Assembly (NCBI RefSeq): GCF_900497805.2
Contig: NW_020948983.1
Coordinates: 17,106,488-17,170,487 of the forward strand
Source: Vombatus ursinus
Lineage: Eukaryota > Chordata > Mammalia > Diprotodontia > Vombatidae
Direction: 5' to 3'
Length of the DNA: 64,000 nt
Part shown: positions 45,845 to 56,520 of the stretch, in pieces
Numbering within the stretch: the stretch's first letter is position 1
Layout: each line of letters starts with the position of its first letter
Program-made: the position numbers and the translations under genes
The notes under the pieces: generated by a model
Database searches by the model: none
Told to the model about the DNA's origin: nothing
The model's input: the letters and a program-made list of their open reading frames with translations, nothing else

Positions 45845-46268
45845 TGATCCTACTTTATAGTGAAAATTTATACGTACATAACTATTGTTATTACATATCC
45901 ATTCTTTTTTTTTTTTTTGTGATGTGATTAGGGTTAGGTGACTTGCCCAGAGTCACACAGCTAGTGAATATTATGTGTCTTAGGTCAAATTTGAACTCAG
46001 GTCCACCTGATTCCAGGCCCGGTGCTCTATCCACAACGCCACCTAGCTGCCCCCATATATCCATGCTTTATTTGAGTCTCAAAACAACTTTGTCAGATAA
46101 GCAGTATGATTATTATTATCTCTATTTCAACAGTTGGAAAAACTGAGTCTCAGAGAAGTTAAGTGACTTGCCTTTGGTCATTCAGTTAGTGAATGTCAGA
46201 GGTGGGATTTGAACCCAGGTCCCTCCTGATTACAAGTCCAGTACTCTTTCCACCGTACTATGCTGTCC
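45845..46268 (-). mobile_element. THER-like CORE-SINE split by a WSINE-like SINE
   Basis: The outer copy resumes at 46055 with CTTTATTTGAGTCTCAAAAC, then AAACTGAGTCTCAGAGAAGT and CACCGTACTATGCTGTCCC. The inner SINE separates it from its start near 45890. Confidence 0.65.
45905..46054 (-). mobile_element. tRNA-derived SINE (WSINE-like) inside THER
   Basis: Poly-T, then TTAGGTGACTTGCCCAGAG and GCCACCTAGCTGCCCCC. Similar ATATCCATTC and ATATCCATGC flanks form a likely target-site duplication. Confidence 0.85.
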
Positions 46269-46329
46269 CTAAGAGGTGGCACAGCCAAGAAATAGAAATA
46301 AGTTCAAAAGGCAGTGAAACAAGTTAGAA

Positions 46330-46482
46330 AAGAACAGTGACCTCAGGGGATGTAGTTTCACCTCCATCACTTACTATGTTAGGTACCTCTGCCAAATTAC
46401 TCTTCCCTCTCTAGGCCCCATTTTCTTCATCATTAAAATAAGGTCGGCGTGGTCCCTTTTAGTATTCAGTATCCTAAGAAGA
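46330..46482 (+). mobile_element. MAR1-like CORE-SINE, worn
   Basis: CATCACTTACTATGTTAGGT, CTCTAGGCCCCATTTTCTTC and GTCGGCGTGGTCCCTTTTAG. Confidence 0.55.
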
Positions 46483-46802
46483 TATAAATGTGAAGAAATA
46501 GACCTATGTTAGATTCTTGAGAGAAGCTCACGATTCGGAGGACATGACCCCAAGCTCTGAAGTGGATGTCGTGAGGGCTGATTGTGACCTCCACCCACCC
46601 ACATCCCACCTATCCTTCAGGTTCTCTGACCGAGATGGACTCCTAGACATGGAGGTTCACAAATGTGAAAATGCAGATATTCTTACCCCATCCCCTGGGG
46701 GCATGTTGCACCCCTGGCAGAGGGCTGCCCAGAAAGTGAGAAAATATATTCTCTGGGCAGGCCTTAAACCTTCCCTCAAGCCTACTCTTGATCTTAACAA
46801 AC
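46483..46802. other. Intron without recognised element
   Basis: A 120-codon frame (46517-46879) has no domain and runs into the next SINE. Confidence 0.35.
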
Positions 46803-46998
46803 GGGATCATGGGATCATGGATTTAAAGCTGGAAGGGCTTAGAAGTTATTTAAGTTATCTCACTTTGCAGTTGAGATAACTTAGTCTCAGAGAGGTTAAG
46901 TGACTTGATGATGGTCATGCAATTACTAAATGCAAGAGATTGGATTCAGACTCAAGTACTCTGACTCCAATCCATTGCTCCTTCCATCCTGCCGTGCT
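46803..46998 (-). mobile_element. MAR1-like CORE-SINE
   Basis: GATTTAAAGCTGGAAGGGCT, TTAGTCTCAGAGAGGTTAAG and TCCATTGCTCCTTCCATCC. Confidence 0.75.
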
Positions 46999-47074
46999 GA
47001 ACAAATGCATGACAGGTAGAGATGTTAGGGTTAGGGTTTAGAGATGATCGCTTCCGGCCATCATTTTGTGGAGG

Positions 47075-47205
47075 AGGAGACCGATGTCTAAAGAGAGGAA
47101 GTGATTTGCCCAGCTTCAGACAGTGAGTGAGCTACAGAGTTGGGAATAGAATGCAGATCTCCTCACTCCTAGCTCAGGGGTCTTTTCATTCTGCCATGAA
47201 TAACT
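47075..47205 (-). mobile_element. MIR-like CORE-SINE
   Basis: GGAGGAGACCGATGTCTAAA, GAAGTGATTTGCCCAGCTTC and TCTTTTCATTCTGCCATG. Confidence 0.6.
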
Positions 47206-47575
47206 AAGATGCCTCTCACAAGGGGAAAACTGCTGGACCCCAGGAGACCAATCCAAAGTGATAGTCCTGAAGGATTAGTTTCCTAACCCACAAAAAGACA
47301 TAACCAGGGCCATGTCTCCCCTTCCCTGGGCCCTTTTCTCCAAGAAGTAGGGGGTCAGTTCTCTGGCCCTGCTCCCTTTTTCTAGGTCCTGCAGTCATTC
47401 TGTCCCATCCGATTTGGCCTCATGGGAGGACCAGCTTATAAGGCAAGGCACGGTTCCATCACGTGAAAGCCAGATGTGAAGAATTTTCCAAGTGATTGGA
47501 GGTGGGGGTGGAGAGAGAAGGAGGAGGAGGAGTAAGGAGTGGTGATGCAGGGGGCTGGTTGTGTGCATGTATGCC

Positions 47576-47577
<2 letters not shown>
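47206..47577. other. Intron without recognised element
   Basis: Unassigned and repeat-poor. There is a purine-rich patch at 47500-47540. Confidence 0.35.

Positions 47578-47625
<48 letters not shown>
47578..47625 (+). repeat. (GT)n microsatellite
   Basis: About 47 bp of pure GT. It inflates the 121-codon frame over 47496-47861. Confidence 0.95.
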
Positions 47626-47626
<1 letters not shown>

Positions 47627-47929
47627 CTCTGTTTACGTGGCATCTGAGAGGGGGTGGAGATTGGTGCAGACGCTGAGTGGAGGGGGGAGTGAGAGAGGCA
47701 GAGAGGCTCCCTGCAGGAGCAGCTGGGGAGTGAGCTTAGCTCAGCTCCCATCAGACATTACAGATAATCGAGTTGTACTGTTCAGATGCTCATTTCCTGC
47801 ACCGTCTATCTTGCTTTTGAATCAGACTTGGTTATTTATACATAAACCAATGTCTGTTTGAAAGGCAGCAGATGCTGGAAATCTACAGCCTTTCCTGGGT
47901 GGGTGACATTTTTTGGCTTTTAGAGATGC

Positions 47930-48215
47930 TAGTTCAGAGGAAAAAGCACTTGACTGCTTGCTAGTCAGGAGACCTGGGTTCCAATTTAGGTAGCTCACAG
48001 CCCATGGCAATGCATACTCTAGGAAGAATTATTATACCTAGAATTTGACAGTAAGGCACTTTAGAGATCATTTAATCCAATCCCCTCTTGTTACAACTAA
48101 AAACACTAAGGCCCGGAGAGGTAATATTGACCTGTCCGAGGTAGGACAGGTAGTTAGTTAAAAAGAACTGGGACAAGAATCCTGACTCCCAGATTCCCAC
48201 TGTAACATATTGCTT
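47930..48215. mobile_element. MAR1-like SINE pieces in opposite orientations
   Basis: A forward head (AGTCAGGAGACCTGGGTTCC) lies at 47930-47990. A reversed copy (GGCCCGGAGAGGTAATATTG) lies at 48045-48215. Confidence 0.55.
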
Positions 48216-48774
48216 TGCCTTTCCCATCCTGTTTCCTGACTTTTCACCTTTATGAGAATAAATGCATGCATGCATTACATGAATGCATGTCAAACCCTCA
48301 TGCCATCCTCATAAGATCTAGTCAGGGAGGAGGCCCTAAGATAGGGAAGGGGTATTGGGGGGATGCTATAAGGCTGATGACTTCATCTATCTTCCTTGGC
48401 CCCCATCCATCTTTTCTAGGCCTGCCTCCATGTGGATGTACAGGCTTGGCCAGGGGCTAGTGGGAATGGGGAAGGCATTTGATGATGAGCTATGGAAAGA
48501 GGAAGGGATGTCACTGTTGGTGCTGGGACCACCAAGATTTAGACCATCTGTGTGTTGAGGCAGAGTGAAGGCAGAATACTTGAAACTTGGAAGTCAGATA
48601 TGTGTCTATTTGTAACGCCTCGTCTCCTTCCCTCCTCCACTGGCTCTGCAGTGATTTTAGGGGCCTCTAGACATGTGATTCTATTGGTGTGAGTACCTCC
48701 CAATGAGAAAATCCCTTCTACCAATGCAGATCAGCAACTTTTCTGCAACTTCTAGTCTTAGAAGTTTGCTTTAT
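48216..48774. other. Intron without recognised element
   Basis: Unassigned; no domain in any frame. Confidence 0.35.
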
Positions 48775-49085
48775 GTACTGTAAGGTTAAAGTACTTGTCC
48801 AGGGTCACCCAGTCAAGTCAGGACTAATTCTGAGGTTGGCCTTTTGACCACTATGCCACCATCCCTCTCTATAGCTACATCAATGACAACTTATTTTTTT
48901 TTAACCATTTTCAAAGAGCTTTCATTAGTTTCTCACAATAATGCTGTGAAATAGGCAGGGCTGGAATTATTGCTTTCTCCATTTTACAGATGAGGAAACT
49001 GGAATTGAAAGAGGTGACTTACTCTAAGTTAAAGACCATTTACTGCCAGAGCAGGGATTAGAATCCCAGTCTCCTGACCCCCAAC
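48775..49085 (-). mobile_element. MIR-like fragment then THER-like CORE-SINE
   Basis: TTGTCCAGGGTCACCCAGTC at about 48797. Then TTTCAAAGAGCTTTCATTAG, TTACAGATGAGGAAACTGGA and GAATCCCAGTCTCCTGACC. Confidence 0.65.
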
Positions 49086-49799
49086 CAACATGGTTTCCCC
49101 TGGCCCATGTTTATAAGCTAATGTAGGATCAGGCAGCAGCAGCTGCAAACAGTAGGCTTTGTCCATCCCAGCCCTACCCTGTCCATGGCCCCGTGGAGCA
49201 CCAGCACCTGTCTTGGCTGGAGCCTGTGCAAGCTTGCTTAGCAGGGTGGAGAAATGACTCCCATTCCTCCCTCATTTCTCCCATTCCATGCTTCCCAAGG
49301 CATCTTCCCATCTGTGGATAGCTGCAGCAGGGCCAGGCTAAGCTGGAGGTGGGGCTGGTCCCACAGGGCTCCCCTCATGCTTCTAGCTGAGGTGGTTCTG
49401 AATGCTCTGATATTGCTTACTACAGAGCTCAGAACAGCCTCCCTTGGGTACTGCTGTTCAGTACCTGTACAGTGTGTGTCCTGAGCTGGCGTAGGTCCCA
49501 GCCCCATGGGGCACTCCCTGCCTTACCTCCAGCACCCCACCTCCTACTTTCTACCTGAACTAGGAAACTGACCAATCCCTAACTGCCTGGCTATACCACC
49601 CTGAAGGTCAGCTGCACATTCCATCCTGGAGCCTGGCTTCCCACACACATGCTTTGATTTCTGAGAAATCTAGGTCCTAGGGGACCTGGCCCAAGGGCGG
49701 AGGATGGACTTGTTTTATTCACCAGCCCCCACCTCCCCCCACCAGCTATAGAGACCACAAAGGAAAAAGGAGCAGCATTAAAGAAATAACCCAATAATA
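49086..49799. other. Intron, GC-richer, repeat-poor
   Basis: No element or domain is recognised. Minus-strand frames (49238-49507, 49591-49890) look like non-coding sequence. Confidence 0.35.
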
Positions 49800-49980
49800 T
49801 TGGTCTAAGGGAAAAGTACAGAACTGGAAATCCAAGGACCTGGGTCCTAGTCTTAGCTGTGTTATCAATTGATGGTGTGACTTTGGGCAAATCATCTCCC
49901 TCTCTGAGCCTCAGGTCCCTCCTGTCTAAACTGAGTGGATTTAGACTACTGATCTTTTGGGTTTGTTTCTACTATTTCAA
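49800..49980 (+). mobile_element. MAR1-like CORE-SINE
   Basis: GGAAATCCAAGGACCTGGGT, GTGACTTTGGGCAAATCATC and TCTGAGCCTCAGGTCCCTCC. Confidence 0.7.
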
Positions 49981-50083
49981 GTGAATCTTTTTCCTAGAGG
50001 GGAGAATTGTTTCTGTAAAATAATCCTCGCCTTTTAGATCACATAGGATTTAGAGCTGAAAGTGACTTTTTAGATCATCTAGT

Positions 50084-50434
50084 GATAAGGAATTCTTAGC
50101 CTGGGATCTGTGACCTTGTTTTGTATTTATTTTGATAATTTTATTTCAGTGTAATCAGTTTTCTCTATAATCCTATGCATTTTATTTTATTCAGTTAAAA
50201 ACATGATTCTGGGGGCATCTAGGTGATACAATGGGTAGAACACCAGTCCTGGAGTCAGGAGGACCTAAGTTCAAATGTGACCTAAGACACTTATTAGCTG
50301 TGTGACCCTGGGCCAGTCACTTAACCCTGATTTGCCACCCCCCCCCAAAAAAAATACAAAAGAAAAGAAAAACATGATTCTGCGAAGGGCTTCACTGAAA
50401 GGGGTCTACAACTCAAAAAAGGTGAAGAACTTCT
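50084..50434 (+). mobile_element. hAT-type MITE, copy 5, middle layer
   Basis: Flanking 8-mers CATCTAGT (50076-50083) and CATCTAAT (50435-50442) match at seven of eight positions. The ends are GATAAGGAATTCTTAGCCTG and AAAAAAGGTGAAGAACTTCT. Confidence 0.8.
50212..50367 (+). mobile_element. tRNA-derived SINE (WSINE-like), innermost layer
   Basis: A perfect 15-bp target-site duplication, AAAAACATGATTCTG, is at 50197-50211 and 50368-50382. Head GGGGCATCTAGGTGATACAA, then CAGTCACTTAACCCTGATTT and an A-rich tail. It is full length and the youngest layer of the nest. Confidence 0.95.
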
Positions 50435-50794
50435 CATCTAATCCAAGCCTGGCACTTTACAGTCAGGGAAACTGAGACTCAGAGGGATAGAGTAATCTGT
50501 CAAATATCTAGTAAATAGCAGAGGAAGCCTTTGAATTGAACCAGTACTTCCCACTACACTTTGAATTGTCACATATCTGATGCTCTTCATGATCGCCTAT
50601 GAGTTAGCTAATATTAGGGTGGTTGTCCAGACCTGCTGATCAAGTGAGTGCCCTCGTCCAGATTTGTCCTTCCCAACACCTTGTGGTTGCTCAGGACAGG
50701 ACAATGGGAATGCAGGAACTGATGATCTGTGTAGGTCATAGTGGCTCAATTGAATGGAACCCTTCTTTCCTGGTCCCCCTGCCTCCTCATCTTC

Positions 50795-51215
50795 TTTAAC
50801 TTTTGTCTCTCCTTCTCTCTTTCCTCCACTTCTTCTCTCTACTTTTCTCCCTTCATCTCTTTCTCCCTTCCTCCCTCCCCACTCAGTCTCTAGATTTATT
50901 TTGTTTTTGTTTCTTTGTTTCTATCTCTCTTCCTATGTCTCTTTGTATCCCCCTGTTCTCTCCCCAACCTGTCATTGTCTCATATTCTCTCTTTCTCTCT
51001 CTCATCTTATTGCCTCTGTTCTTGTCTTTCTCTTTTTTTATCTCCTGCTGTTTCCCTCTTTATTCTCTGTTTGCCCTTCACTATCCCTCTCTTTCTGTTC
51101 ACTGTCTTTGTTTCTATCACTTTGTATGTCATTCTCTCTGTCTCTTGTTTTCTTTTTCTATCTCTTTGTTCTCTGTCTGTCTTTCTCCTTCCCCCCTCTC
51201 CTCCCCAAACTCCAT
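50795..51215 (+). repeat. Long pyrimidine-rich low-complexity tract
   Basis: About 420 bp is dominated by T and C with scattered G and A, mainly (TCTCTT)- and (CTTTGT)-like units. All three + frames stay open over much of it, which creates ORFs of 158-178 codons rich in Leu, Phe and Ser that have no real protein character. Confidence 0.8.
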
Positions 51216-51629
51216 CTCTTTCCAAGCTAGAGCCAACAGCCTTGTCTGCTTCCTGGCTGGAGGACAGGCATTTGAGGGCCAAAGGCTCAAAGTGTGGATC
51301 CCAGCTCTCCCCTCTGGATGTTGTAAGAAGGCAAGATGAGTCCTTCCCACTAGGGAGCAGACTGTGCTGTATGGGGGAGGGGACTAAAGCAACAGATTGA
51401 TTTTACTCATCTGAGGAACTGGGAAATACATCATGTTATAGGGGGAAAAATTTCTTCCAACTCTAAAGCTATGATCCTAAGAATTTATATAAAAGTTTTT
51501 AAAAATCAAGACCACTTCTAGTCCATTTCCCATGTTACTTTGTCAAGCAAGTGAGGGGACCCTACATTTTCTTGTACTTTCCTTATCGCCCAAATATTTT
51601 AATCCAAAGGTGCCTCTTCTTGAGGGACG

Positions 51630-51865
51630 ATGTATTGAACCTGGAAAGTTAGATGCTGTGAGTTCAAATCTTGACTCTGATACTCATTAGCTGTATGACC
51701 ATGAGAAAAATCAATTAGCCTCTTTGAACTCCTGCTTCATCATCTTTAAGATGGGGGGGGAGGGGATGGTGATAATACTTGCACTACCTACCTCACAGGG
51801 TTGTTGTGGGGAAAGCCATTTGTAAACCTAAAAGCACAATAGAAATGTGGTCTCTGATTATAATT
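51630..51865 (+). mobile_element. MON1/MIR-like CORE-SINE
   Basis: TTAGCTGTATGACCATGAGA, CTCACAGGGTTGTTGTGGGG and AACCTAAAAGCACAATAGAA. Confidence 0.65.
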
Positions 51866-52059
51866 TCTTCTGGGTTAGAGGCAAGCCTTCCTGAAGACTG
51901 GAGATGGAATCCTTTGGCTTGGCAAGATTCATGGTTCTTTGGTAACCCAGTATCACTCCCTGAGAAGGCCTCCTCACCAAAGTATTTACTCCTACTTAGG
52001 GAATCTTAACCTAACCTCTTCATAAAACCGCTTCCAGAAATGGAGTTTGTATAGCGTTC

Positions 52060-52390
52060 TTGCACAGAGTATCCTCTCCACTTATTTGGCTCTCACCTCA
52101 TCCTTCAAGGCCAGGGTCAAGTGCCGATACTTCCGAGATTCCTTTCCTGACCGCCCCAATACTAAGTGGGAACAATGTCCCCCTTCCCTTCATTCCTCCA
52201 ACCTTTTATACATACCATGCAATGTGGCCCTTGATAATACATATACCCTCTTGTATTGTTGTACTGTTGCTTGTATGAATCTTCTCACGCCATCCAGACT
52301 GGACAGACAAGGGCTCTCTCTTCCTTCTCTGTCCCTTCTCGTCAAACAGCCCTACACAAGGTTGGACAAACAATAAATACTCAGCAAAAC
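52060..52390 (+). mobile_element. L2-type LINE 3' region
   Basis: TCATCCTTCAAGGCCAGGGT, GATTCCTTTCCTGACCGCC, TCTTGTATTGTTGTACTG and the terminus AACAATAAATACTCAGCAAA. Confidence 0.65.
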
Positions 52391-52394
52391 CTTT

Positions 52395-52815
52395 GAATAG
52401 ACAAGGCACTAAAAGATTGTCCAGTTCCTTCATTTTATAGAAGAAAATGAGACCCAAGGAGGGGAAATTACTTTCCCAGTGTCAACAAGTCAGTCGCAGA
52501 TTTGTGACCCGAACCCATTTCTCCTTATTCCCAGCCCAGTGCCTTTTCCACCATACCGCTCACTGCATCTGATTGGTTATCAACTAAGTGTTTATTAAAT
52601 GCCTACTATGTGCCAGGCACTACGTATACAAAAACACTGAAATGAAACAATCCCTACTTCTTTTCCCCAACCCTAGCCCTTGATATTGCCTATTATAATT
52701 CAACTATTACCTCCAGGACATTTGGGAAGGAACTGGGTCCAAATCCTACTCCTGGCCCTTACTTGCTGTGTAACTATGTGTCTAAGTCATTTAACCTTTT
52801 GGAGTTTCAGTTGGG
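52395..52815. mobile_element. Cluster of MIR (-), L2 3' end (-) and MIR (+) fragments
   Basis: AGAAAATGAGACCCAAGGAG at about 52442, AACTAAGTGTTTATTAAATG at about 52586, and AACTGGGTCCAAATCCTACT at about 52731 mark the three pieces. Confidence 0.6.
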
Positions 52816-53204
52816 TGGTTTGTTGTGGTAGAGAGATGTAAGGAATGAAGGGTCAGGGTTGCTTTTTTTTTTTTTAGGCCAATATTAATATGGTTGGGTC
52901 CGATCCAGGAAATCAATCAGGATTCTGGAGCACTTTGGAGATTCCTGGGTCTCAGCAAACACTTCATCAGCCCACATCCTACCCCCACTGTGCCTGTTCC
53001 AGAGATGACACCCGCCCCTGACCAGCTGGCCATCCAGTGTGCCTTGGCCTGAGAAGGAGATCTGTGTAGTGACTCTTCTGTTACTTCCTTCCCTGTCTTG
53101 ATGAGTGAGCTCTTGGCTCTTCTGGTTTGCCTGATGATCTAACTGATGCTTTCTTCCTCTCTGATTCTGTTTCTATTCTGCCTTTCTCTTTGGTGATTTG
53201 GAAG

Positions 53205-53249
53205 TATGGATGTCCAGCTGGGCTGAGTCTCCCAAGAGGGATCTCACAG
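53205..53249 (+). CDS. SH3PXD2A: SH3PXD2A (TKS5) 45-nt symmetric exon, PX-SH3 linker
   Basis: With one base from the previous exon this exon reads V-WMSSWAESPKRDLT and passes one base on for the next Gly. The human protein has VWLSSWAESPKKDVT here (from memory), so only three conservative changes are seen. The acceptor ends TTTGGAAG and the donor is GTACCA. The exon is phase 1-1 and 45 nt, so it can be skipped without changing frame: the microexon TCA-g would join g-GT GCC to give S-G-A-D. It therefore has the properties of a cassette exon. It lies between the membrane-binding PX module and SH3-1, and could tune linker length or phosphorylation. No domain is present within it. Confidence 0.9.
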
Positions 53250-53559
53250 GTACCACTCACTGCATGAACTGTGTGTGCTTGTGTAGGTGTATGGTGTTGT
53301 GCCAGGGTCCTGCATGGACGGACTGCCTTCCTGCCTGCCCGCCCCCATAAAGGTTACATGCCAGATTGGAGGAAGATGGTGTTACCGCCAGTCTGGGTTT
53401 TCCTAGCGAATCATTGCCTTCATTACTGCCACATGTTTATTTCCTAGCTTTGCAGTTCACCTTTAGAAGGCCCTCAAAAATGCATGTTTTCCTAGTCCTG
53501 AGACCTTTGGTGGTAGTAGTAGTAGCAGTAGTAGTATTATAACCTATTCATAAACTATT

Positions 53560-53815
53560 TGAATTGAAAGGGACCTTAGAAAACCAACCTCCTCTGGTCC
53601 CTCATATTTTTATCTCCTTTCTCTTGATCATTTGCAACAGCCCTTGAAAGCCAGTCAGGGCATGAATTATCCCCATTTTGCAGAAGGTAAAAACAAGGCC
53701 CACAGAGGTGTACAGTGACTTGGTCAGGATCACTCAGCTCATTCGTTGCAAAGCTGAGACTATAAAGTCCAGGCCTCCTGACTTCTAGCCCAAGGTTGTT
53801 TCTACAACAACATCT
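53560..53815 (-). mobile_element. MAR1-like CORE-SINE
   Basis: TTTGAATTGAAAGGGACCTT is the reversed tail. CAAGGCCCACAGAGGTGTAC and CCAGGCCTCCTGACTTCTAG follow. A short (TAG)n lies just before it, at about 53512-53538. Confidence 0.65.
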
Positions 53816-54339
53816 CTGTTACCTTCGGTCATAATCCCATTTTTCTGAGTGGCTTGGTCTCCCCCAGACTCTCAAGTAGAAAATAAGGAGGTTTACAGTC
53901 AGTCCTTTCTCCCCTCTGAGGAAAAAGGTGAGGAGAGGTCAAGAGGGAATCAACATTAGCCTAATTCATTTTGTAAGGTGAGGAAGAGACATGAGGTCCC
54001 TATGAGATTGCAGGGAAGGGCCAAGGTTGTCTTTTTCAGGGCACAAGCTGTCACCCTAGGGTGTACTTTAGGAAGTCATTCCCTTTTTTCCTTCCCCCTT
54101 CCCGTGCACTGGGATAAACAAGGAAAGGGACAAGGACAGAGGACAGTGGAAATGTCATGGAAGACTGTCCTAGTTGGTCAAAACTGCTTGTTGGGGACTT
54201 CAAGATTTCCAGAGAAGAAGCCAATCAGGTAACAATGGGGAAAAGCAATAGATCTTTTATTAGGGAAGCACCTTCCCACCCACCAGGGAAGGTTTTTAAC
54301 TTTAGCTACCTGAGGCATGAGAGTAGTAGTAGGCAGTGA
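53816..54339. other. Intron without recognised element
   Basis: Unassigned; no domain in any frame. Confidence 0.35.
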
Positions 54340-54608
54340 GGTGACACCATGGAAGGAGTGAGGAACTTAAGGATAGGAAGACTAGAGTTTGGACTCTTAT
54401 TTAGCTGGGTGACCTTAGACAAGTTACTTAATCTCTCTCAGCCTGAGTTTCCTCATCTGTAAAAAGGGAACTAACAATAGCATCTACCTTCTAAAGTTGT
54501 TATGAAGATTGAATGAGATAATGGATGTAAAATTCTTTGCCATTGTAAAGTGGTATAGCTAATAGCTATTATTATTGTTACTATTATTATTATTATTATT
54601 ATTATTAG
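54340..54608 (+). mobile_element. MON1-like SINE ending in (ATT)n
   Basis: TTAGCTGGGTGACCTTAGAC, TTTCCTCATCTGTAAAAAGG and TAGCTAATAGCTATTATTAT. The tail has expanded to (ATT)n at 54570-54606. Confidence 0.8.
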
Positions 54609-54627
54609 ACAAGGATGCAGTCGAGAT

Positions 54628-54710
54628 CCTTGTTACCCAAAAGATAAGGACTCCATTGGATCTGGAGGGGATCACTGTTACCTCAAAGATAAGGACTCCA
54701 TTGAATCTCC
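54628..54710 (+). repeat. Imperfect tandem duplication, unit about 48 bp
   Basis: GATAAGGACTCCATTGGATC and GATAAGGACTCCATTGAATC recur about 48 bases apart, each preceded by a GTTACC block (54629 and 54677). The wider 54610-54950 sequence matches no repeat I know. Confidence 0.7.
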
Positions 54711-55959
54711 CAAGGCCAGGATAGACAGAGTGGTCATGCCTTTCTTTGGGTGTGATGCTGTTCAGGCCCAGCAGGTGGAGAAAGGGGATTAATGATCCAG
54801 ACCTGCCTAGCCCTGGCAACCCGGTTATGCCAGTTCTTTGGTCTCTCTTCCAGTTCCTTGGTGTGACACACCTAGGCTGCATCTGAATTCGGAAGAGGGC
54901 CAGTTGTCTTATGAAGTTGGTAAGGTCTCCCTCGGGCAAATCCAATTGGTTTTCCTACCACTGATGTCGAAGTTGTGAGGGTGACTATTTTGTGAGTTTG
55001 TGTGAGGGCTGGAAGCTTCTAGCAAGGAATAGCCTTCTAGAGAAGGGGGAGGATAAGGGATATCAGATAGAAGAAAGGGCCATCTCTAGAACATAGACAG
55101 ACCGCTATTGGAGAATAATGCTTCCTGAAAACACAGAGGGAGCCTGCAGAAGCCCATCTCCTCTCTCCCTTTCCCCTCCTCCTTTCCCCACCTCACTCCT
55201 GCTACACCCACAGAGGACCCAAAGACTGTTCTGGCTCCATCCTTCGCCAGGTCTCGTCCTGGTAATGGAATCCCTGGGACATAGGAAGCCTGGGTTCTAG
55301 TGCAGGTGCACTATTCACTCACAGGGACTGCTGGGAAGTCTCTTTCCTTCCCCATAAGATAAAAGAGTTGGAGTAGATGGCCTCAAATCCCCTTCAGCTG
55401 ACAGTCAATGACTTTGCTCTCTCTCTCCTGGAAGGGGAGAGCAGGAACAGCCTTGGGCTAGGTACCTTGCAGGAATAAAAGGAGTGCACCTCGTGTCTAG
55501 AGGGACGTTTGCTCCTCTCCCTGGGAAAGAGGACTCTGTTGCTCTCCTGTGCCACGTTTCACTCCAGCTGGACTATTCTCCACACAATGGCTGTCCTGAT
55601 GTTGTCTGTAATGAAGTGTTGGGTCCTGAGCTAATCGCTTGGGCTGTTTCCTTTTTTTAATTCTCTCCTTCCATAGGCCAAGTGTGGAGGGACCTGAGCT
55701 GTGGCCAACAACAATACATTTTATTCAAGAAACGTATAGCTTTTCAAACTGTGTGTTTGTGGGGCAGCCAGCAATGGCCTGGCCCAGCTTAGGAAGGAAA
55801 AAACCCAACCACACGACATTTATAGGGGCAGATGGGTTCTCAGTGGAATCTTGAGGGAGTTTCTAAGAGTTGAGTCCAATTGTTGGGGGAGGAGGGTGGG
55901 CACTAGGGCCAGGAGATAGTGGAATTTTACTTGGGGAGGGATCTTTGTAGAGTAAATAG
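54711..55959. other. Intron, repeat-poor; SINE tail near 55350-55415
   Basis: AAGAGTTGGAGTAGATGGCC is a short MAR1-like tail. The rest is unassigned. The minus-strand 128-codon frame ending at 54559 runs into the ATT repeat, read as polyasparagine. Confidence 0.4.
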
Positions 55960-56520
55960 CACATGATGGGTCATTTTGGCCTCCTAGAAAGAGACCCAGG
56001 CCAGGAGTCAGGAAACCTAGATTTGCTACTAACTAGCTGCATCACTTTGGTTAACTCTCCTGGTTTTAGTTTCCCCGCCTGAATAGTTGGGAGGATCTTT
56101 AACCTGCCCTTCTTCACAGGGATATTGAGACCATCATTTGGTGGGAAAAGTAATATCTGGATTCCAGGGACAATTACAAAGAATGGTCACTGTGGCAGCT
56201 GGGTCATTGGCAAGAATGCAGGATTTGGAGTCCAAATACCTGGGTTTAAGCTCTGGTTCTGCTGACCTGCTGCCTCTGCGTCCTAGGGCAAGTCATTTCC
56301 TTTCTCTGAGCCCAACTTTCCTCATCCACTAAAATGAACTTAGTGTCATAGGCCCTGAGTTTGAATCCTGGTGCTGCCATTTATTTCCTGTGTGATCTTG
56401 GACAAGTCACTTAACTTCGATGGGCCTCAGCTTCCCTCTCTGTAAAATGGGTTGAGTTAAACCAGATGACTTCTAAAGTCCCTTCCTGTTCTAGCTCTGT
56501 GATATCCGAAATCCACAATC
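55960..56520 (+). mobile_element. Three consecutive MAR1-like CORE-SINE pieces
   Basis: Starts near 55985 (CAGGAGTCAGGAAACCTAGA), 56215 (AATGCAGGATTTGGAGTCCA) and 56343 (GTCATAGGCCCTGAGTTTGA). The last ends with CCAGATGACTTCTAAAGTCC. Confidence 0.65.

Larger units (their letters stand above)
50036..50565 (-). mobile_element. MAR1-like SINE, outermost layer of a three-level nest
   Basis: The reversed tail (ATAGGATTTAGAGCTGAAAG) up to 50083 continues after the MITE with CCAAGCCTGGCACTTTACAG and GGAAACTGAGACTCAGAGGG. Confidence 0.75.

Noticed and set aside
47022-47040. Telomere-like TTAGGG units
   Set aside because: Just over two units, too short to mean an interstitial telomere.
49588-49606. 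5S rRNA-like phrase CTATACCACCCTGAAGGTC
   Set aside because: Only about 15 bases resemble 5S rRNA and the sequence diverges immediately on both sides.
50754-51400. Three overlapping + frames of 158-178 codons
   Set aside because: They arise from the pyrimidine-rich tract, with Leu/Ser/Phe composition and no domain.
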